A stretch of DNA of 64,000 nt from Hoeflea sp. YIM 152468 (lineage in GTDB: Bacteria; Pseudomonadota; Alphaproteobacteria; Rhizobiales; Rhizobiaceae). The notes below the pieces were generated by a model that was given only the letters and a program-made list of their open reading frames with translations, ran no database searches and was not told the DNA's origin. Location: positions 124,001 through 188,000 of the forward strand of contig NZ_JARGET010000029.1 of assembly GCF_029210485.1 (NCBI RefSeq), in the 5' to 3' direction. Shown in pieces: positions 29,188 through 39,347 of the stretch (its first letter is position 1; each line of letters starts with the position of its first letter). Both the position numbers and the translations under genes were made by a program.

Positions 29188-29307
29188 TAGCTGATGCACC
29201 TTTGGCGGCCTACTCCTCCCAGTGCCGCCGCATGAGCTGTTCCCCTCTGGAGGTTTTTGACCTTCATACCTTTGGGCCCGAGAGCAATCTCGCGGCCCAT
29301 TTTTTTT
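29188..29307 (+). ncRNA. abcR: AbcR (alpha-r15)-like trans-acting sRNA 3
   Basis: About 120 nt, nearly identical to copy 2. The loop CTACTCCTCCCAGT lies at 29210-29223 between GGCGGC and GCCGCC. The terminator GGGCCCGAGAGCAATCTCGC with GGCCCA and eight Ts ends at 29307. It lies 164 bp upstream of the diacylglycerol-kinase-family gene and should be transcribed separately because of its terminator. Confidence 0.85.
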
Positions 29308-29471
29308 GGCGTCCGTTTGGGCAACCCGCCGGCAAAACCGGCACAGCCGCCCGAAGGTGATCCACAGACCCTGCCCTTGCGTATCCGATGCAACAGGCGT
29401 GCGATGGAACCTTACCGTCCCACCACCGTTTGATGTTCGCTGCCTTCACTTCCACGCCGCCAGGAGTTTCC

Positions 29472-30404
29472 ATGCGCATCACCTTGATCCTCAATCAGGA
29501 CGGCGGCACGATACGCGGGATGGATGCAAGGGAATTCGGCGACATGGCCGCAGCCCGGCTGGCGCGACCTGACGGCGACTGCACGGTGAAACTGGTCTCC
29601 GGTTCCGACCTTATCCAAACGCTCGAACAGGCCGGCGCTGACGACCGCACCGATATCATTGTCGCCGGCGGTGGCGACGGCACCATTTCGGCAGCCGCAG
29701 GCATCTGCTTCAAAAGCGGCAAGGTCCTTGGCGTGCTGCCGCTTGGTACCATGAACCTGTTTGCCCGAAGCCTCGGCCTGCCGCTTGATCCGGCCGAGGC
29801 ACTGGATGCGCTCGCCACGGCCCAGGAGCGTCCGCTGGATATCGCCACCGCCAATGGCCGGCCCTATGTCCACCAGTACTCGGTCGGCCTGCACGCCCGC
29901 CTGGTGCAGCAGCGCGAACACCTCGACACCTCGACCCGTCTGCGCAAGATCACCTCGACCGTCAAATCGCTGGCTCAGGTGATCATGCGGCCGCCCCGCT
30001 TCGGCATCGACATCGACACCGGAAGCGGACGCCGGCGGCAGATTGTTTCCGCTGTCGCAATCTCCAACAATCTGTTCGGCGACACCCCGCTGGCGTATGC
30101 GCCGCTGCTCGACGAGGGCGTGCTCGGGGTCTACCGCTCCCGCGCGCTCGGCTCCGGCACGGTGCTGCGCATGACCCTGCGGGCCGCAATCGGCAAGCTC
30201 AAGGAAGACCCCGACATGAGCGTTGAGGCGGCCCGCAAGGTCGTGCTGAAATTCTCGAGCTCCCGTGCCGGCACCAGGGCTGCGATTGATGGCGAGATGA
30301 TTCCGCTGGAGCGAGAGGTCGAATGTATCTGTCACCCCGGCGCTCTGCGGGCGCTGGTTCCCAAGACCTATGCCGGCCTCACCGAACCTGAACCCCTGCC
30401 CTAA
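29472..30404 (+). CDS. Diacylglycerol kinase family lipid kinase
   Basis: A 310-aa protein of the DAGK catalytic family (YegS/BmrU type). The nucleotide-binding GGGDGT motif lies at 66-71 (VAGGGDGTISAAA), followed by GVLPLGTMNLFARSLG. The C-terminal beta-rich domain shows DGEMIPLE. It is expected to phosphorylate a lipid such as diacylglycerol with ATP at the membrane. The start at 29472 (MRITLILNQDG) has AGGAG 6 nt upstream. It follows the sRNA array and is not obviously in an operon with it. Confidence 0.9.
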   Translation: MRITLILNQDGGTIRGMDAREFGDMAAARLARPDGDCTVKLVSGSDLIQTLEQAGADDRTDIIVAGGGDGTISAAAGICFKSGKVLGVLPLGTMNLFARSLGLPLDPAEALDALATAQERPLDIATANGRPYVHQYSVGLHARLVQQREHLDTSTRLRKITSTVKSLAQVIMRPPRFGIDIDTGSGRRRQIVSAVAISNNLFGDTPLAYAPLLDEGVLGVYRSRALGSGTVLRMTLRAAIGKLKEDPDMSVEAARKVVLKFSSSRAGTRAAIDGEMIPLEREVECICHPGALRALVPKTYAGLTEPEPLP

Positions 30405-30514
30405 CCGGCCTTGCGCCGATTTCCCAGCCATTGCGAAAGGCCAACCATGACCCGACAAGCCCTGCACCCCGATAGGCCGGCACTGGCCACAGCTTCTGAA
30501 GCGGGAGCCAAGCC

Positions 30515-30919
30515 ATGATCCCGGCCGGTTTTCTCAAGGCCTGGGCCGGCTCGGCAGTCTTCATTCTTGTTGTCGATGCGATCTGGCTCGGTCTGGTCGC
30601 CAGAGGGTTCTACAGCCGTCAGCTCGGCGCGCTGATGCTCGACACGCCGCGCTTGCCGATTGCCGCCCTGTTCTACGTGGTCTATTCGGCCGCCGTGGTC
30701 ATCCTGGCTTCGGCCGCCGCGGCGCGCTCGGGCTCGCTCATGGAAGCGGTGCTGCTTGGCGCGATCCTCGGATTTGCCGCTTACGGCACCTACGACATCA
30801 CCAATCTGGCGACACTGAAGAACTGGCCGCTGACGATGAGCCTCATCGATATGGCCTGGGGAACCGCGCTGACCGCAGCCGTGTCGGCTGCCGGCTACTG
30901 GCTGCTGCGCTGGACCTGA
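30515..30919 (+). CDS. DUF2177 family membrane protein
   Basis: A 134-aa protein with four predicted membrane helices (about 10-30, 48-70, 78-95 and 108-130). The pattern VFILVVDAIWLG, YGTYDITNLATLKNW and DMAWGT is characteristic of DUF2177. The role is unknown. GGGAG lies 8 nt before the ATG. It is convergent with aatA. Confidence 0.92.
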   Translation: MIPAGFLKAWAGSAVFILVVDAIWLGLVARGFYSRQLGALMLDTPRLPIAALFYVVYSAAVVILASAAAARSGSLMEAVLLGAILGFAAYGTYDITNLATLKNWPLTMSLIDMAWGTALTAAVSAAGYWLLRWT

Positions 30920-30925
30920 CGCAAA

Positions 30926-30958
30926 CGGCCGCCCTTTGAGGCGGCCGCAAGTCTTTGA
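30926..30958. terminator. Possible terminator between convergent genes
   Basis: CGGCCGCC pairs with GGCGGCCG (30940-30947) around CTTTGA. It is followed by a weak T-containing tail, so the strength is uncertain. It lies between DUF2177 and aatA. Confidence 0.4.
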
Positions 30959-30998
30959 CCCCGGCGGAATTCGCCGCGGCATCTGCTAGTCCGGCTCG

Positions 30999-32503
<1,505 letters not shown>

Positions 32504-33439
32504 ATGCCAGGGCGTCGCGAATCGCATTTCCTGCAAGACGACCGGGGTTTTTACACCACCTCCTACGGGCCGTATGTGTTGCAATCCGCGTTTCAGCCAA
32601 TCTTCAGCCAGAACGAACACGGTCACCTGACAATCGAAGCCTTCGAGGCGCTGATCCGTGCCCAGCAGGACGGCAAGCCGGTTCCCCCCTACCAGTTCTT
32701 CTCGTCGGTCGAGAAGGCCGATGCCATTGCCGTCGACACCTTGTGCCGCGAATTGCACATTCTCAATATGGGCAAGCTCGGACGCCGCAAGGCGCGGCTG
32801 TTCATCAATTTCAATCCCGGCCTGTTTGACCAGGTCGCCAACATCGACGCGGAAGTCGATCGAATGGTCGATGCCACCGTTCGGGCCGGCCTGAGACCCG
32901 GCCGCATCGTCTGCGAAATCACCGAACAGGGCAGCGGCAATGAAGAGGTGCTGCACCAACTCGTCAGCGGTCTGCGCTCACGGCTGTTCAAGATCGCGGT
33001 CGACGATTACGGCGCTGACGATTCCGATACCAGGCGCGTCAATGAACTCAAACCCGACGTCTTGAAGTTCGACGCGGCATGGGTGAGCCGCTTCACCGAA
33101 ACCTCCGCTGGCCAGGGTCTGCTCAAGCTGATGGTGGACCAGTTCATCGAACGCGGCATCACCGTGTTGTTCGAAGGGCTCGAGGAAGACCACCAGATTG
33201 ATTTCTGCCAGGCTATCGGTGTCCAGTTGATGCAGGGATACGCCCTGGCCCGGCCGGCCATCGTGCCGGTCACCTTCGATGACCGCTTTCCCGATCCCGA
33301 AATGGCGCAGCCGGGCGAACTCACCCGCAGCCTTCGCACATCCGCGGAGCTGGGTGATCCAACGCCGCAGCAGGCCGACAGGATCCCGCGCGCGCATCCG
33401 CCGCGCCGCGCCGTAACCTTCGGCAAACGCACCCGTTAA
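32504..33439 (+). CDS. Stand-alone EAL-domain c-di-GMP phosphodiesterase
   Basis: A 311-aa cytoplasmic EAL protein. The EAL signature is EALIR (E48), with the Asn of FINFNPG, CEITEQ, AVDDYGADDSD, the Lys of VLKFD, FEGLEE and LMQGYALARP, so the catalytic set seems complete. It should degrade c-di-GMP to pGpG. The start at 32504 (MPGRRESHFL) has GGAG 11 nt upstream and is uncertain; ATG 32381 is an alternative. The C-terminal 50 residues are Arg/Pro-rich. Together with the GGDEF-EAL gene at 6.4 kb it makes two c-di-GMP enzymes in the window. Confidence 0.85.
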   Translation: MPGRRESHFLQDDRGFYTTSYGPYVLQSAFQPIFSQNEHGHLTIEAFEALIRAQQDGKPVPPYQFFSSVEKADAIAVDTLCRELHILNMGKLGRRKARLFINFNPGLFDQVANIDAEVDRMVDATVRAGLRPGRIVCEITEQGSGNEEVLHQLVSGLRSRLFKIAVDDYGADDSDTRRVNELKPDVLKFDAAWVSRFTETSAGQGLLKLMVDQFIERGITVLFEGLEEDHQIDFCQAIGVQLMQGYALARPAIVPVTFDDRFPDPEMAQPGELTRSLRTSAELGDPTPQQADRIPRAHPPRRAVTFGKRTR

Positions 33440-33553
33440 CCCGAAACACAATCTTGACACGACAAAAAACCCCGCCCGCCACAATCCGGCCGGATTGGCG
33501 ACGCGTTCGCGAGCGTAAGGTGTCCCACATCAGCACACCACAGGAACAAGACC

Positions 33554-33802
33554 ATGTTTCAGGACGACGATTTCTTTCCCGCAAAACCCGCTCGCCGGGA
33601 GAACGCCGCGATCGTGCGCATTGCACTGATGGCGCTGATGGGATGCCTGATCTTGATCTCGGTGCTGGTTATCCAGTCCCGCGCCGAGCCCGGCGTCATG
33701 GCTCAGCGGCCCATGGCCCCGGTCCACGGCGTTCAGGACTCACACCCCGCAAGCAAACCTTCCGGCACCATCAAGCTCGGCCCGCAACAGCCGTCGCGCT
33801 GA
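33554..33802 (+). CDS. Small single-pass membrane protein, hypothetical
   Basis: 82 aa: acidic N-terminus (MFQDDDFFPAKP), one transmembrane helix (about 22-42) and a Pro-rich periplasmic tail. AGGAA lies 8 nt before the ATG. The family is not recognised. Its last 32 nt overlap the 3' end of the convergent PH-like gene on the other strand. Confidence 0.6.
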   Translation: MFQDDDFFPAKPARRENAAIVRIALMALMGCLILISVLVIQSRAEPGVMAQRPMAPVHGVQDSHPASKPSGTIKLGPQQPSR

Positions 33803-34292
33803 GCCCCTCCCTTCGGGCTGACAGCTCGGCAAGCACCGCCTGGGGATCAGCCAATCCGGACACGACCACCGGAGCTCCATCGGTTCGTTCGATTCTCAGC
33901 GATCCGGCACCGGTGATCCAGCCCGAAAGGCCGCGGCGTAAAGAGAGCCGGGTGACCGCCGGATAGACCACGATCACCGGATCACGCGCCGGAAACCCGG
34001 GATGCGCTTCCAGATGTGCGCCACGCAGCGTCAGCCGTGTTGTTGACAGCCGCAAACCGGCATGGGCGAACAGAAACGGCACGATCACCACCAGGACCAG
34101 CAGGCAGACACGCGCCAGAGCGCCGCCATCCCTGCCATTGACATAGAGCACCAGCCACAACAGGCCATAGCCTGCCGCCACCACCAGCCCCGGCAAGAAC
34201 AAGGCAAGCGGGCTCGCCTGCCAGACCACGCGGCCGCGGGTCACCTCGGACTCGGGTCCGATCTGCTGCAAATGCGAATCAACGCTGTCCAT
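33771..34292 (-). CDS. PH-like domain membrane protein, hypothetical
   Basis: A 173-aa protein with two close transmembrane helices (about 27-50 and 60-78) followed by a region like bacterial PH domains (bPH_2): TTRLTLRGAHLEAHPGFPAR, then SLRIERTDGAPVVV. The start at 34292 (MDSVDSHLQQ) is preferred; the longer frame to 34760 is antisense to the sugar dehydrogenase gene. It overlaps the small membrane-protein gene tail to tail. Function is unknown. Confidence 0.7.
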   Translation of the reverse strand: MDSVDSHLQQIGPESEVTRGRVVWQASPLALFLPGLVVAAGYGLLWLVLYVNGRDGGALARVCLLVLVVIVPFLFAHAGLRLSTTRLTLRGAHLEAHPGFPARDPVIVVYPAVTRLSLRRGLSGWITGAGSLRIERTDGAPVVVSGLADPQAVLAELSARREGLSATAVAGRA

Positions 34293-34422
34293 CGGCCTCA
34301 AGTGTAGCGGGATTTTCGCGACCGTCACCGGCAAGGTTACGGGAGGCGGGTCTTTTCCCGCGGCTTCTGATCCCCATATTGACAGCACGCAGCTCCAGCG
34401 AAGACAGCACAAGAGGTGACCC

Positions 34423-35595
34423 ATGCCGCAACCCCGATTTCCGATCACGCATCTGCGCACCCTGTCCATCCTTGGGCTCGGCTCGCTTCTTGTGCTCGCA
34501 AACGCAGCCGGCGCTCTGGCGCGCGATACCGTCCCCACCAAGAAGGTGAGCATTGATGTCGAGGTGCTGGCCACCGGCCTTGACCATCCCTGGGGCGTGG
34601 AACCGCTGCCGGATGGGGCGCTGCTGGTCACCGAGCGCAGCGGCGCGCTGCGTCTGCTGCGCGATGGCAAGCTTTCCGGCCCGATCTCCGGGCTGCCGGA
34701 CATCGCAGCCGAAGGCCAGGGCGGGTTGCTCGACATCGCGCTGGCCAATGATTTCGCCACCAGCAGGTCAATTTTCCTAAGCTACAGTGCCCATGACAAC
34801 AACGGCTTGGGCACCGCGGTCGCCCGCGCCCGCCTGTCCGATGACGGCACCGCGCTGACCGGCGTGGAAGAGATCTTCCGCATGAACCGCTTCACCCCTG
34901 CCAGCCACCATTTCGGCTCACGCATCGCCGTGGCGCCGGACGGCCGCTTGTACTTCACCATCGGCGACCGGGGCGAAGGCGAACGAGCCCAGGATATGGA
35001 CGATCATGCCGGCGCCGTGCTCAGGATCGAGCCCACAGGTGCGGTTCCCCCGGACAACCCCTATGCCGACGGCGGCGGCGCGCCTGAGCTTTGGTCGAAG
35101 GGGCACCGCAACCCGCAAGGCATCGATATCGATCCGCAAACCGGCATTCTTTATAGTGTTGAGCACGGCGCGCGTGGCGGTGACGAGGTCAACCGACCCG
35201 AAGCCGGCCGCAATTATGGCTGGCCCAGGATCTCCTACGGGCGTCACTATTCCGGCGCCGAGATCGGCATCGGCACCGCAGCCGAAGGTTTCGAACAACC
35301 TGTCCACTATTGGGATCCCTCGATTGCACCGGGCGGGATGGCCGTGTATCGCGGCGACATGTTCCCCGAGTGGGACGGCGACCTGCTGGTCGGCGCTCTC
35401 CGGTTTCAAATGCTGGTGCGGCTTGACCTTGACGACGATACCGGCGAAGTGCTGTCCGAAGAACGCATGCTCAAGGGAAGCTATGGACGCATTCGCGATG
35501 TCCGTGTCGCCCCCGACGGCGCCGTGCTGATGGTGACCGACGAAGATGAAGGCGCGATCCTGCGTCTGTCGCGCACGCCACCGTCAATCGACTGA
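34423..35595 (+). CDS. PQQ-dependent aldose sugar dehydrogenase (YliI-like)
   Basis: A 390-aa periplasmic protein with a signal peptide (about residues 1-33) and the six-bladed beta-propeller of the soluble glucose/sorbosone dehydrogenase family. Signatures: ATGLDHPWGVEPLPDG, HHFGSRIAVAPDGRLYFTIG, GHRNPQGIDIDP and EHGARGGDEVN, which supply PQQ and Ca2+ ligands in relatives. It oxidises free aldoses to lactones and gives electrons to the respiratory chain. It is divergent from the PH-like gene and followed by DUF1499. PQQ biosynthesis genes are not in the window. Confidence 0.93.
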   Translation: MPQPRFPITHLRTLSILGLGSLLVLANAAGALARDTVPTKKVSIDVEVLATGLDHPWGVEPLPDGALLVTERSGALRLLRDGKLSGPISGLPDIAAEGQGGLLDIALANDFATSRSIFLSYSAHDNNGLGTAVARARLSDDGTALTGVEEIFRMNRFTPASHHFGSRIAVAPDGRLYFTIGDRGEGERAQDMDDHAGAVLRIEPTGAVPPDNPYADGGGAPELWSKGHRNPQGIDIDPQTGILYSVEHGARGGDEVNRPEAGRNYGWPRISYGRHYSGAEIGIGTAAEGFEQPVHYWDPSIAPGGMAVYRGDMFPEWDGDLLVGALRFQMLVRLDLDDDTGEVLSEERMLKGSYGRIRDVRVAPDGAVLMVTDEDEGAILRLSRTPPSID

Positions 35596-35666
35596 TTTAG
35601 TGACCCCCAAAAACCGGATCCATGCGCCGCATGGATCATCGTCGGTTGCAAAAGACGAGAACATCC

Positions 35667-36158
35667 ATGCTGAAAACCATCTTTCTGGGCGCGATCTCCC
35701 TTCTTCTCGTGGCGGCCCTCGCCTTTTTGCTGATCGGGCGCGAGCGCAGTTGGGAACTGATCGCCGGATCGCCCGATACCGGACCGCGGGATTTCAGCAC
35801 CAATGCGCGCAGTACGACCGCCAATGACGCCCTTGCCTGCAGCCCCGGGCTGTGTGCCGAACCGGATTTTGAAATCCAGCCGGTCGATGAAACGCCGGCC
35901 GCTGCGATCGAGCGCCTGTCCGGCCTGTTGCTGACAACCTATCCGCTGACGCGCCGGCTCGATGACGCGGCTGACCCGACCAAGGCACGCTTTGTCACCT
36001 ATTCGCCCCGGCTGCGGTTCCCCGACATGATCCATCTGGAAGCCCGAGCCATGCCAGACGGGCGGACCGGTGTCATGGCCTACAGCCGGGCGCAGCTGGG
36101 AGAAAAGGACTTCGGCAAGAACCGCGCTCGGCTCGAGACCCTGTTTGGCGCGCGATAG
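35667..36158 (+). CDS. DUF1499 domain-containing protein
   Basis: A 163-aa membrane-anchored protein with an N-terminal helix (MLKTIFLGAISLLLVAALAF) and a DUF1499 domain. Typical elements are ANDALACSPGLC, TYSPRLRFPDMIHLEARAMP and the C-terminal FGKNRARLETLF. The family is uncharacterised. The start at 35667 is chosen over 35622 because the signal anchor begins there. It lies 71 bp after the sugar dehydrogenase gene on the same strand, so may be co-transcribed. Confidence 0.88.
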   Translation: MLKTIFLGAISLLLVAALAFLLIGRERSWELIAGSPDTGPRDFSTNARSTTANDALACSPGLCAEPDFEIQPVDETPAAAIERLSGLLLTTYPLTRRLDDAADPTKARFVTYSPRLRFPDMIHLEARAMPDGRTGVMAYSRAQLGEKDFGKNRARLETLFGAR

Positions 36159-36600
36159 CGCCCGCATCGCATTGCACCGATAGCGGCTCCGGCAAGATCG
36201 CGTGCCGGTTTCGGCATGCCGTCAGCGGCCAGCCAGATCATCCTGTGGACCTGGCTTCAACCCCGGCTCTCGCACCGGTGCGGGTCCTCATGCAGGCGGC
36301 GTGCAAAGGGATTCATTTGGACGAATAAACGCATGCAGTGGGTCAAGCCGCTACCGCGTCCTTTGGGCAACGAGTGGGATGCGCGGCGCTGCAGGTCTCC
36401 AGCCATATCTGCCGCCTGGAGGTCCGGCTTTTGGCTTGCCCGGCATGAACGCTCCTGCTAGACCGCCACGCATTCAAACCGCGCCAGAATGACAATTTCA
36501 CCGCTTTGAACTGCTGCATTTGCAGAGCGCTCCTGCGAAACACCACAGGCACGGCACACCTTCGCCGTGCGTCCCCATCTCTCCTGCCCGGGCCGGATCC
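36159..36600. other. Non-coding region with degenerate dispersed repeat
   Basis: These 442 bp contain no supported gene. A degenerate block at 36332-36393 resembles 2740-2801. No terminator or promoter was recognised with confidence. Confidence 0.4.
36332..36393. repeat. Degenerate dispersed intergenic repeat, copy 2
   Basis: About 66% identical without gaps to 2740-2801; shares CATGCA, GTCAAGCCG-like and GATGCGCGGCGCTG-like blocks. Both copies are in intergenic DNA. Confidence 0.4.
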
Positions 36601-37485
36601 ATGCCGCGTTATCTCGCCAATCTTCTGCTTCTGCTCGCCGGCGCCACCTGGGGCGCAGGGTTTGTCGCCCAATCCACGGCCATGGACAAGATCGGTCCGT
36701 TTCTCTTCATCGGGCTGCGCTTTCTCGTCGCCGCGATCCTGCTGGCGCCGTTTGCCTGGCGGGAGTCGCAGAAGACGGCTTCGCCGGTGTCTTCCGCCCA
36801 TCTTGGCGGCTTTGTCGCGATCGGTGCGGTGCTGTTTCTGGGCATGGGATTGCAGCAGGTCGGGCTCACCATCACCACGGTCACCAATTCGGGGTTTCTG
36901 ACCGGGCTCTACGTGGTGTTTGTTCCCTTCATCACGCTGCTTGTGCTGCGGCAGCCGCCGCATCCGGTGATCTGGCCGGCGGTGGCGCTGACCTTCACCG
37001 GCATCTGGATGCTGGCGGGCGGCAGTCTCGGCGATCTCAATGCTGGTGATCTCCTGACCATTGCCTGCGCGGTGATGTGGGCGATCCAGGTTATTCTCGT
37101 CGGACGCTTTGTCGGGCCGAGCGGGCGCCCCCTGACGCTGTCTTTTGTGCAGTTTGCCGTCGCCTCCGTTCTCGGTCTTGGCGTCGGGCTGGCCAGTGAA
37201 ACCGTCGATGGCGCAGCGATTGTCGCCGCTCTTCCGGAAATCCTTTACGCCGGCGTTTTTGCGACCGGGCTTGCTTTCACGCTCCAGGTCATCGGCCAGC
37301 GGTACACGACCGCCCCGCAGGCGGCGATTTTCCTGTCAACGGAATCGCTGTTCGCAGCCCTGTTCGGCGCACTCATCCTCGGTGAACGGATCCCGATGCT
37401 CGGTTATGCGGGTGGGGGTTTGATCTTTCTGGCCATTTTGCTGGCCGAAATCGGCCCGGTACTCAGGCCCAGACCTGTGGCCTGA
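36601..37485 (+). CDS. DMT/EamA family transporter
   Basis: A 294-aa inner-membrane protein with ten predicted helices and two EamA repeats (about 5-140 and 150-285). LLLLAGATWGAGFVAQSTAM opens the first repeat, and LSTESLFAALFGALILGE closes the second. Such proteins export amino acids or other metabolites; the substrate is not predictable. The start at 36601 is chosen because the first helix begins there; an in-frame ATG at 36520 adds 27 hydrophilic residues. Confidence 0.9.
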   Translation: MPRYLANLLLLLAGATWGAGFVAQSTAMDKIGPFLFIGLRFLVAAILLAPFAWRESQKTASPVSSAHLGGFVAIGAVLFLGMGLQQVGLTITTVTNSGFLTGLYVVFVPFITLLVLRQPPHPVIWPAVALTFTGIWMLAGGSLGDLNAGDLLTIACAVMWAIQVILVGRFVGPSGRPLTLSFVQFAVASVLGLGVGLASETVDGAAIVAALPEILYAGVFATGLAFTLQVIGQRYTTAPQAAIFLSTESLFAALFGALILGERIPMLGYAGGGLIFLAILLAEIGPVLRPRPVA

Positions 37486-37787
37486 GGCGCCGCGACCGGA
37501 GCCCGCCCGAGGTTCGTGATCGTTGAGCCTGCGGGCAAGCCGCCGGTCTGCCACAAATCGGGCGGAACCGGGGCAAGCCCGACCCGTTGCCCAATCAGTG
37601 ATTTGCCGTCTTCCGGTCTGCGCGACAGCGTCTTCACGCCCGTGATGGCTCACAATAAGGCAATATTATGTCTTTGATTTTGTTAGATTTATTTACCCCA
37701 AGTGATTTGCAGACCGGTGCCGGACGCCCCTAGTCTGGATCTGCACGCACCACCCTGGATGCGTTTGTCTACAAAAGGGAGACGACC
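37486..37787. other. Intergenic region upstream of DUF1344 gene
   Basis: A 302-bp non-coding region with an AT-rich patch at 37660-37700. A possible promoter (TTTGCA-N17-CCTAGT, 37706-37734) lies about 55 bp upstream of the DUF1344 start. Confidence 0.4.
37706..37734 (+). promoter_or_regulatory. Possible promoter of DUF1344 gene 1
   Basis: TTTGCA, 17-bp spacer, CCTAGT. Moderate fit; inferred only. Confidence 0.35.
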
Positions 37788-38030
37788 ATGAACAAGCTCT
37801 TTATCACCACGGTTTCGGTTTTGGGTATGGCCGGTGCGGCCTACGCAGGCGAGGTCGAGGGCGTGGTTCAGAATTATGACCCGGCCACCAACATGATCGT
37901 GCTGGAAAGCGGCGAGGCCTTCAGCCTGGCCGACGGCCTCGAGCTCGATGGTGTGCAGCCAGGTGGCAAGGTTGTCATCACCTACAATGACGGCACCACC
38001 GACGCCACATCTGTCGCTGTGGTGGAGTAA
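37788..38030 (+). CDS. DUF1344 periplasmic protein 1
   Basis: An 80-aa exported protein: signal peptide ending AAYAGE, then EVEGVVQNYDPATNMIVLES, and a C-terminal GKVVITYNDGTTDATSVAVV. It matches DUF1344, small OB-like proteins common in Hyphomicrobiales with no known role. GGGAG precedes the ATG. It is a paralogue of the next gene, with the same length and layout, 256 bp apart. Confidence 0.9.
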   Translation: MNKLFITTVSVLGMAGAAYAGEVEGVVQNYDPATNMIVLESGEAFSLADGLELDGVQPGGKVVITYNDGTTDATSVAVVE

Positions 38031-38286
38031 ACCCCTCAGCCTGGCCGGGCGCGATCTGCCTTGGCCAGGCTTTCCAAAACCCTGGCGCAACAGCAGTCAA
38101 AAGGCAGATTGATCTTTTCGGATCATGGCGAAATTGTGCCGCTTTGCGCCTTGAAAAATATATCTTTACCCCGCTTGTGCGGGTCCTTGAGCTGGCGCAT
38201 ATGAACGCCGTCCCGCCGCCACCGACACCAGTCCGGCAAACCTGCCGGCCGGTTGCGGACAGGGGTCACAACCTATGGAAAAACAC

Positions 38287-38529
38287 ATGAAAAAGATCGT
38301 TGCATTCGCTTTTGCTTCTGCTGCCCTGCTCTCGACCGCCTTTGCCGGCGAAATCGAAGGCGTCGTCAAGACTCTGGATCCGGCTGCCGCCACGATCGAA
38401 CTGGAATCCGGTGAAGTCTACACTCTTGCCGAAGGCCTGGAGCTCGAAGGCATTGAAGCCGGCAAGACCGTGATGATCATGTTCGACGACGGCACAACTC
38501 AGGCCAACGAGATCGCGATCGTCGAATAA
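38287..38529 (+). CDS. DUF1344 periplasmic protein 2
   Basis: An 80-aa exported DUF1344 protein. The start at 38287 (MKKIVAFAFA) gives a normal signal peptide and the same length as its paralogue; ATG 38275 adds four residues. The mature part reads GEIEGVVKTLDPAAATIELE and ends GTTQANEIAIVE, aligned throughout with the first copy. The two form a tandem pair that has clearly diverged in the signal peptide. Role unknown. Confidence 0.9.
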   Translation: MKKIVAFAFASAALLSTAFAGEIEGVVKTLDPAAATIELESGEVYTLAEGLELEGIEAGKTVMIMFDDGTTQANEIAIVE

Positions 38530-38895
38530 TCGCAAAAGCTTGGCCGGATCGCGCAAAACGATCCGGCCAGGCAACAGCAGCAACATCGGCAAACAGACTC
38601 AAACTTTTGCTTGCCAATTTCAAACAAACCACTCATCTTTAGTAGGTTCGGGCAATTTGCGAACACGGGAAGACCAGAAACATGCGAGCCGAAGCCGCAC
38701 AAAAAACTTCGGACGACTTGATTAAAAGCCCTCACGCGCACCCGCGTGATGCAGCGAAGTCGTTAAAATCAGGACCTTTCCAGACACTTCAAAAACTGCC
38801 TGCCATAACCCTCGCGCGAATGCGGGATATGACATGACGCTCGCCGGCCGGATAACCCGAGCGGTGCCCGGAAGGCAATCAAAGGACCTGACAGC
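38530..38895. other. Long leader/intergenic region upstream of cold-shock gene
   Basis: This 366-bp region lies before the csp gene. A perfect hairpin TCACGCG-CACC-CGCGTGA lies at 38731-38748. Long structured leaders are usual for csp mRNAs, but the start site cannot be placed. Confidence 0.4.
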
Positions 38896-39108
38896 ATGGG
38901 CGAAACTGGTACCGTAAAATTTTTCAACGTCGACAAGGGCTTTGGCTTCATCAAGCCGGACAATGGTGGTGCGGACATCTTTGTTCACATCTCCGCAGTC
39001 CAGGCCTCGGGAATGAACAGCCTTGAAGAAAACCAGAAGGTTGCCTTCGACACCGAGCCCGATCGCCGCGGCAAGGGGCCGAAAGCAGTCAATCTGCGCT
39101 TCGCCTGA
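38896..39108 (+). CDS. Cold-shock domain protein (CspA family)
   Basis: A 70-aa single-stranded nucleic-acid binding beta-barrel protein. RNP1 is KGFGFIKPD and RNP2 DIFVHIS; the start MGETGTVKFFN is typical. It acts as an RNA chaperone, often induced by cold or stationary phase. GAC-rich spacer and AAAGGA lie upstream. A strong terminator follows at 39129-39157, so it is probably monocistronic. Confidence 0.96.
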   Translation: MGETGTVKFFNVDKGFGFIKPDNGGADIFVHISAVQASGMNSLEENQKVAFDTEPDRRGKGPKAVNLRFA

Positions 39109-39128
39109 AGCGCCACATTGACGAGAAG

Positions 39129-39157
39129 CCCGGCGCTGCATTCGCCGGGTTTTTTTT
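39129..39157 (+). terminator. Rho-independent terminator of csp gene
   Basis: CCCGGCG pairs with CGCCGGG around CTGCATT, followed by eight Ts (39150-39157). Very clear. Confidence 0.93.
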
Positions 39158-39347
39158 GGCCCTGACCTTGGCCAGAATCTTGCGGCCAGAATCTTGGGGC
39201 CAGAGTTTTGCCGGATTTAAGGTATTGGCTATCATTCGATCAGGAGCACAAGGTTTTCGTTCAGCCACCGTTCAGCTTGTGACCGATAGGGTGTGTGCAA
39301 GCCGGAAAGACCGGTCGCCAGAGACGTCAACCGGAAAGGACATCCCG

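Larger units (their letters stand above)
28663..29307 (+). repeat. Triplicated promoter-sRNA-terminator unit (abcR array)
   Basis: Three head-to-tail units of 226 bp each start-to-start, each made of an upstream box, a -35/-10 pair, a hairpin-loop RNA and a terminator. The upstream boxes, CATGCGGCTGTCGCATGGC-like, are at 28663-28690, 28890-28917 and 29116-29143, and each ends exactly 9 bp before its -35. The regular spacing shows duplication of whole transcription units rather than of RNA alone. Confidence 0.92.

Noticed and set aside
28740-29307. Repeat array considered as CRISPR or as short ORFs of 60-97 aa
   Set aside because: Three 226-bp units with promoters and terminators do not fit CRISPR spacing, and the ORFs run through terminators.
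30401-30982. 193-aa minus-strand ORF over the DUF2177 gene
   Set aside because: Antisense to a clear four-helix membrane protein; no homology recognised.
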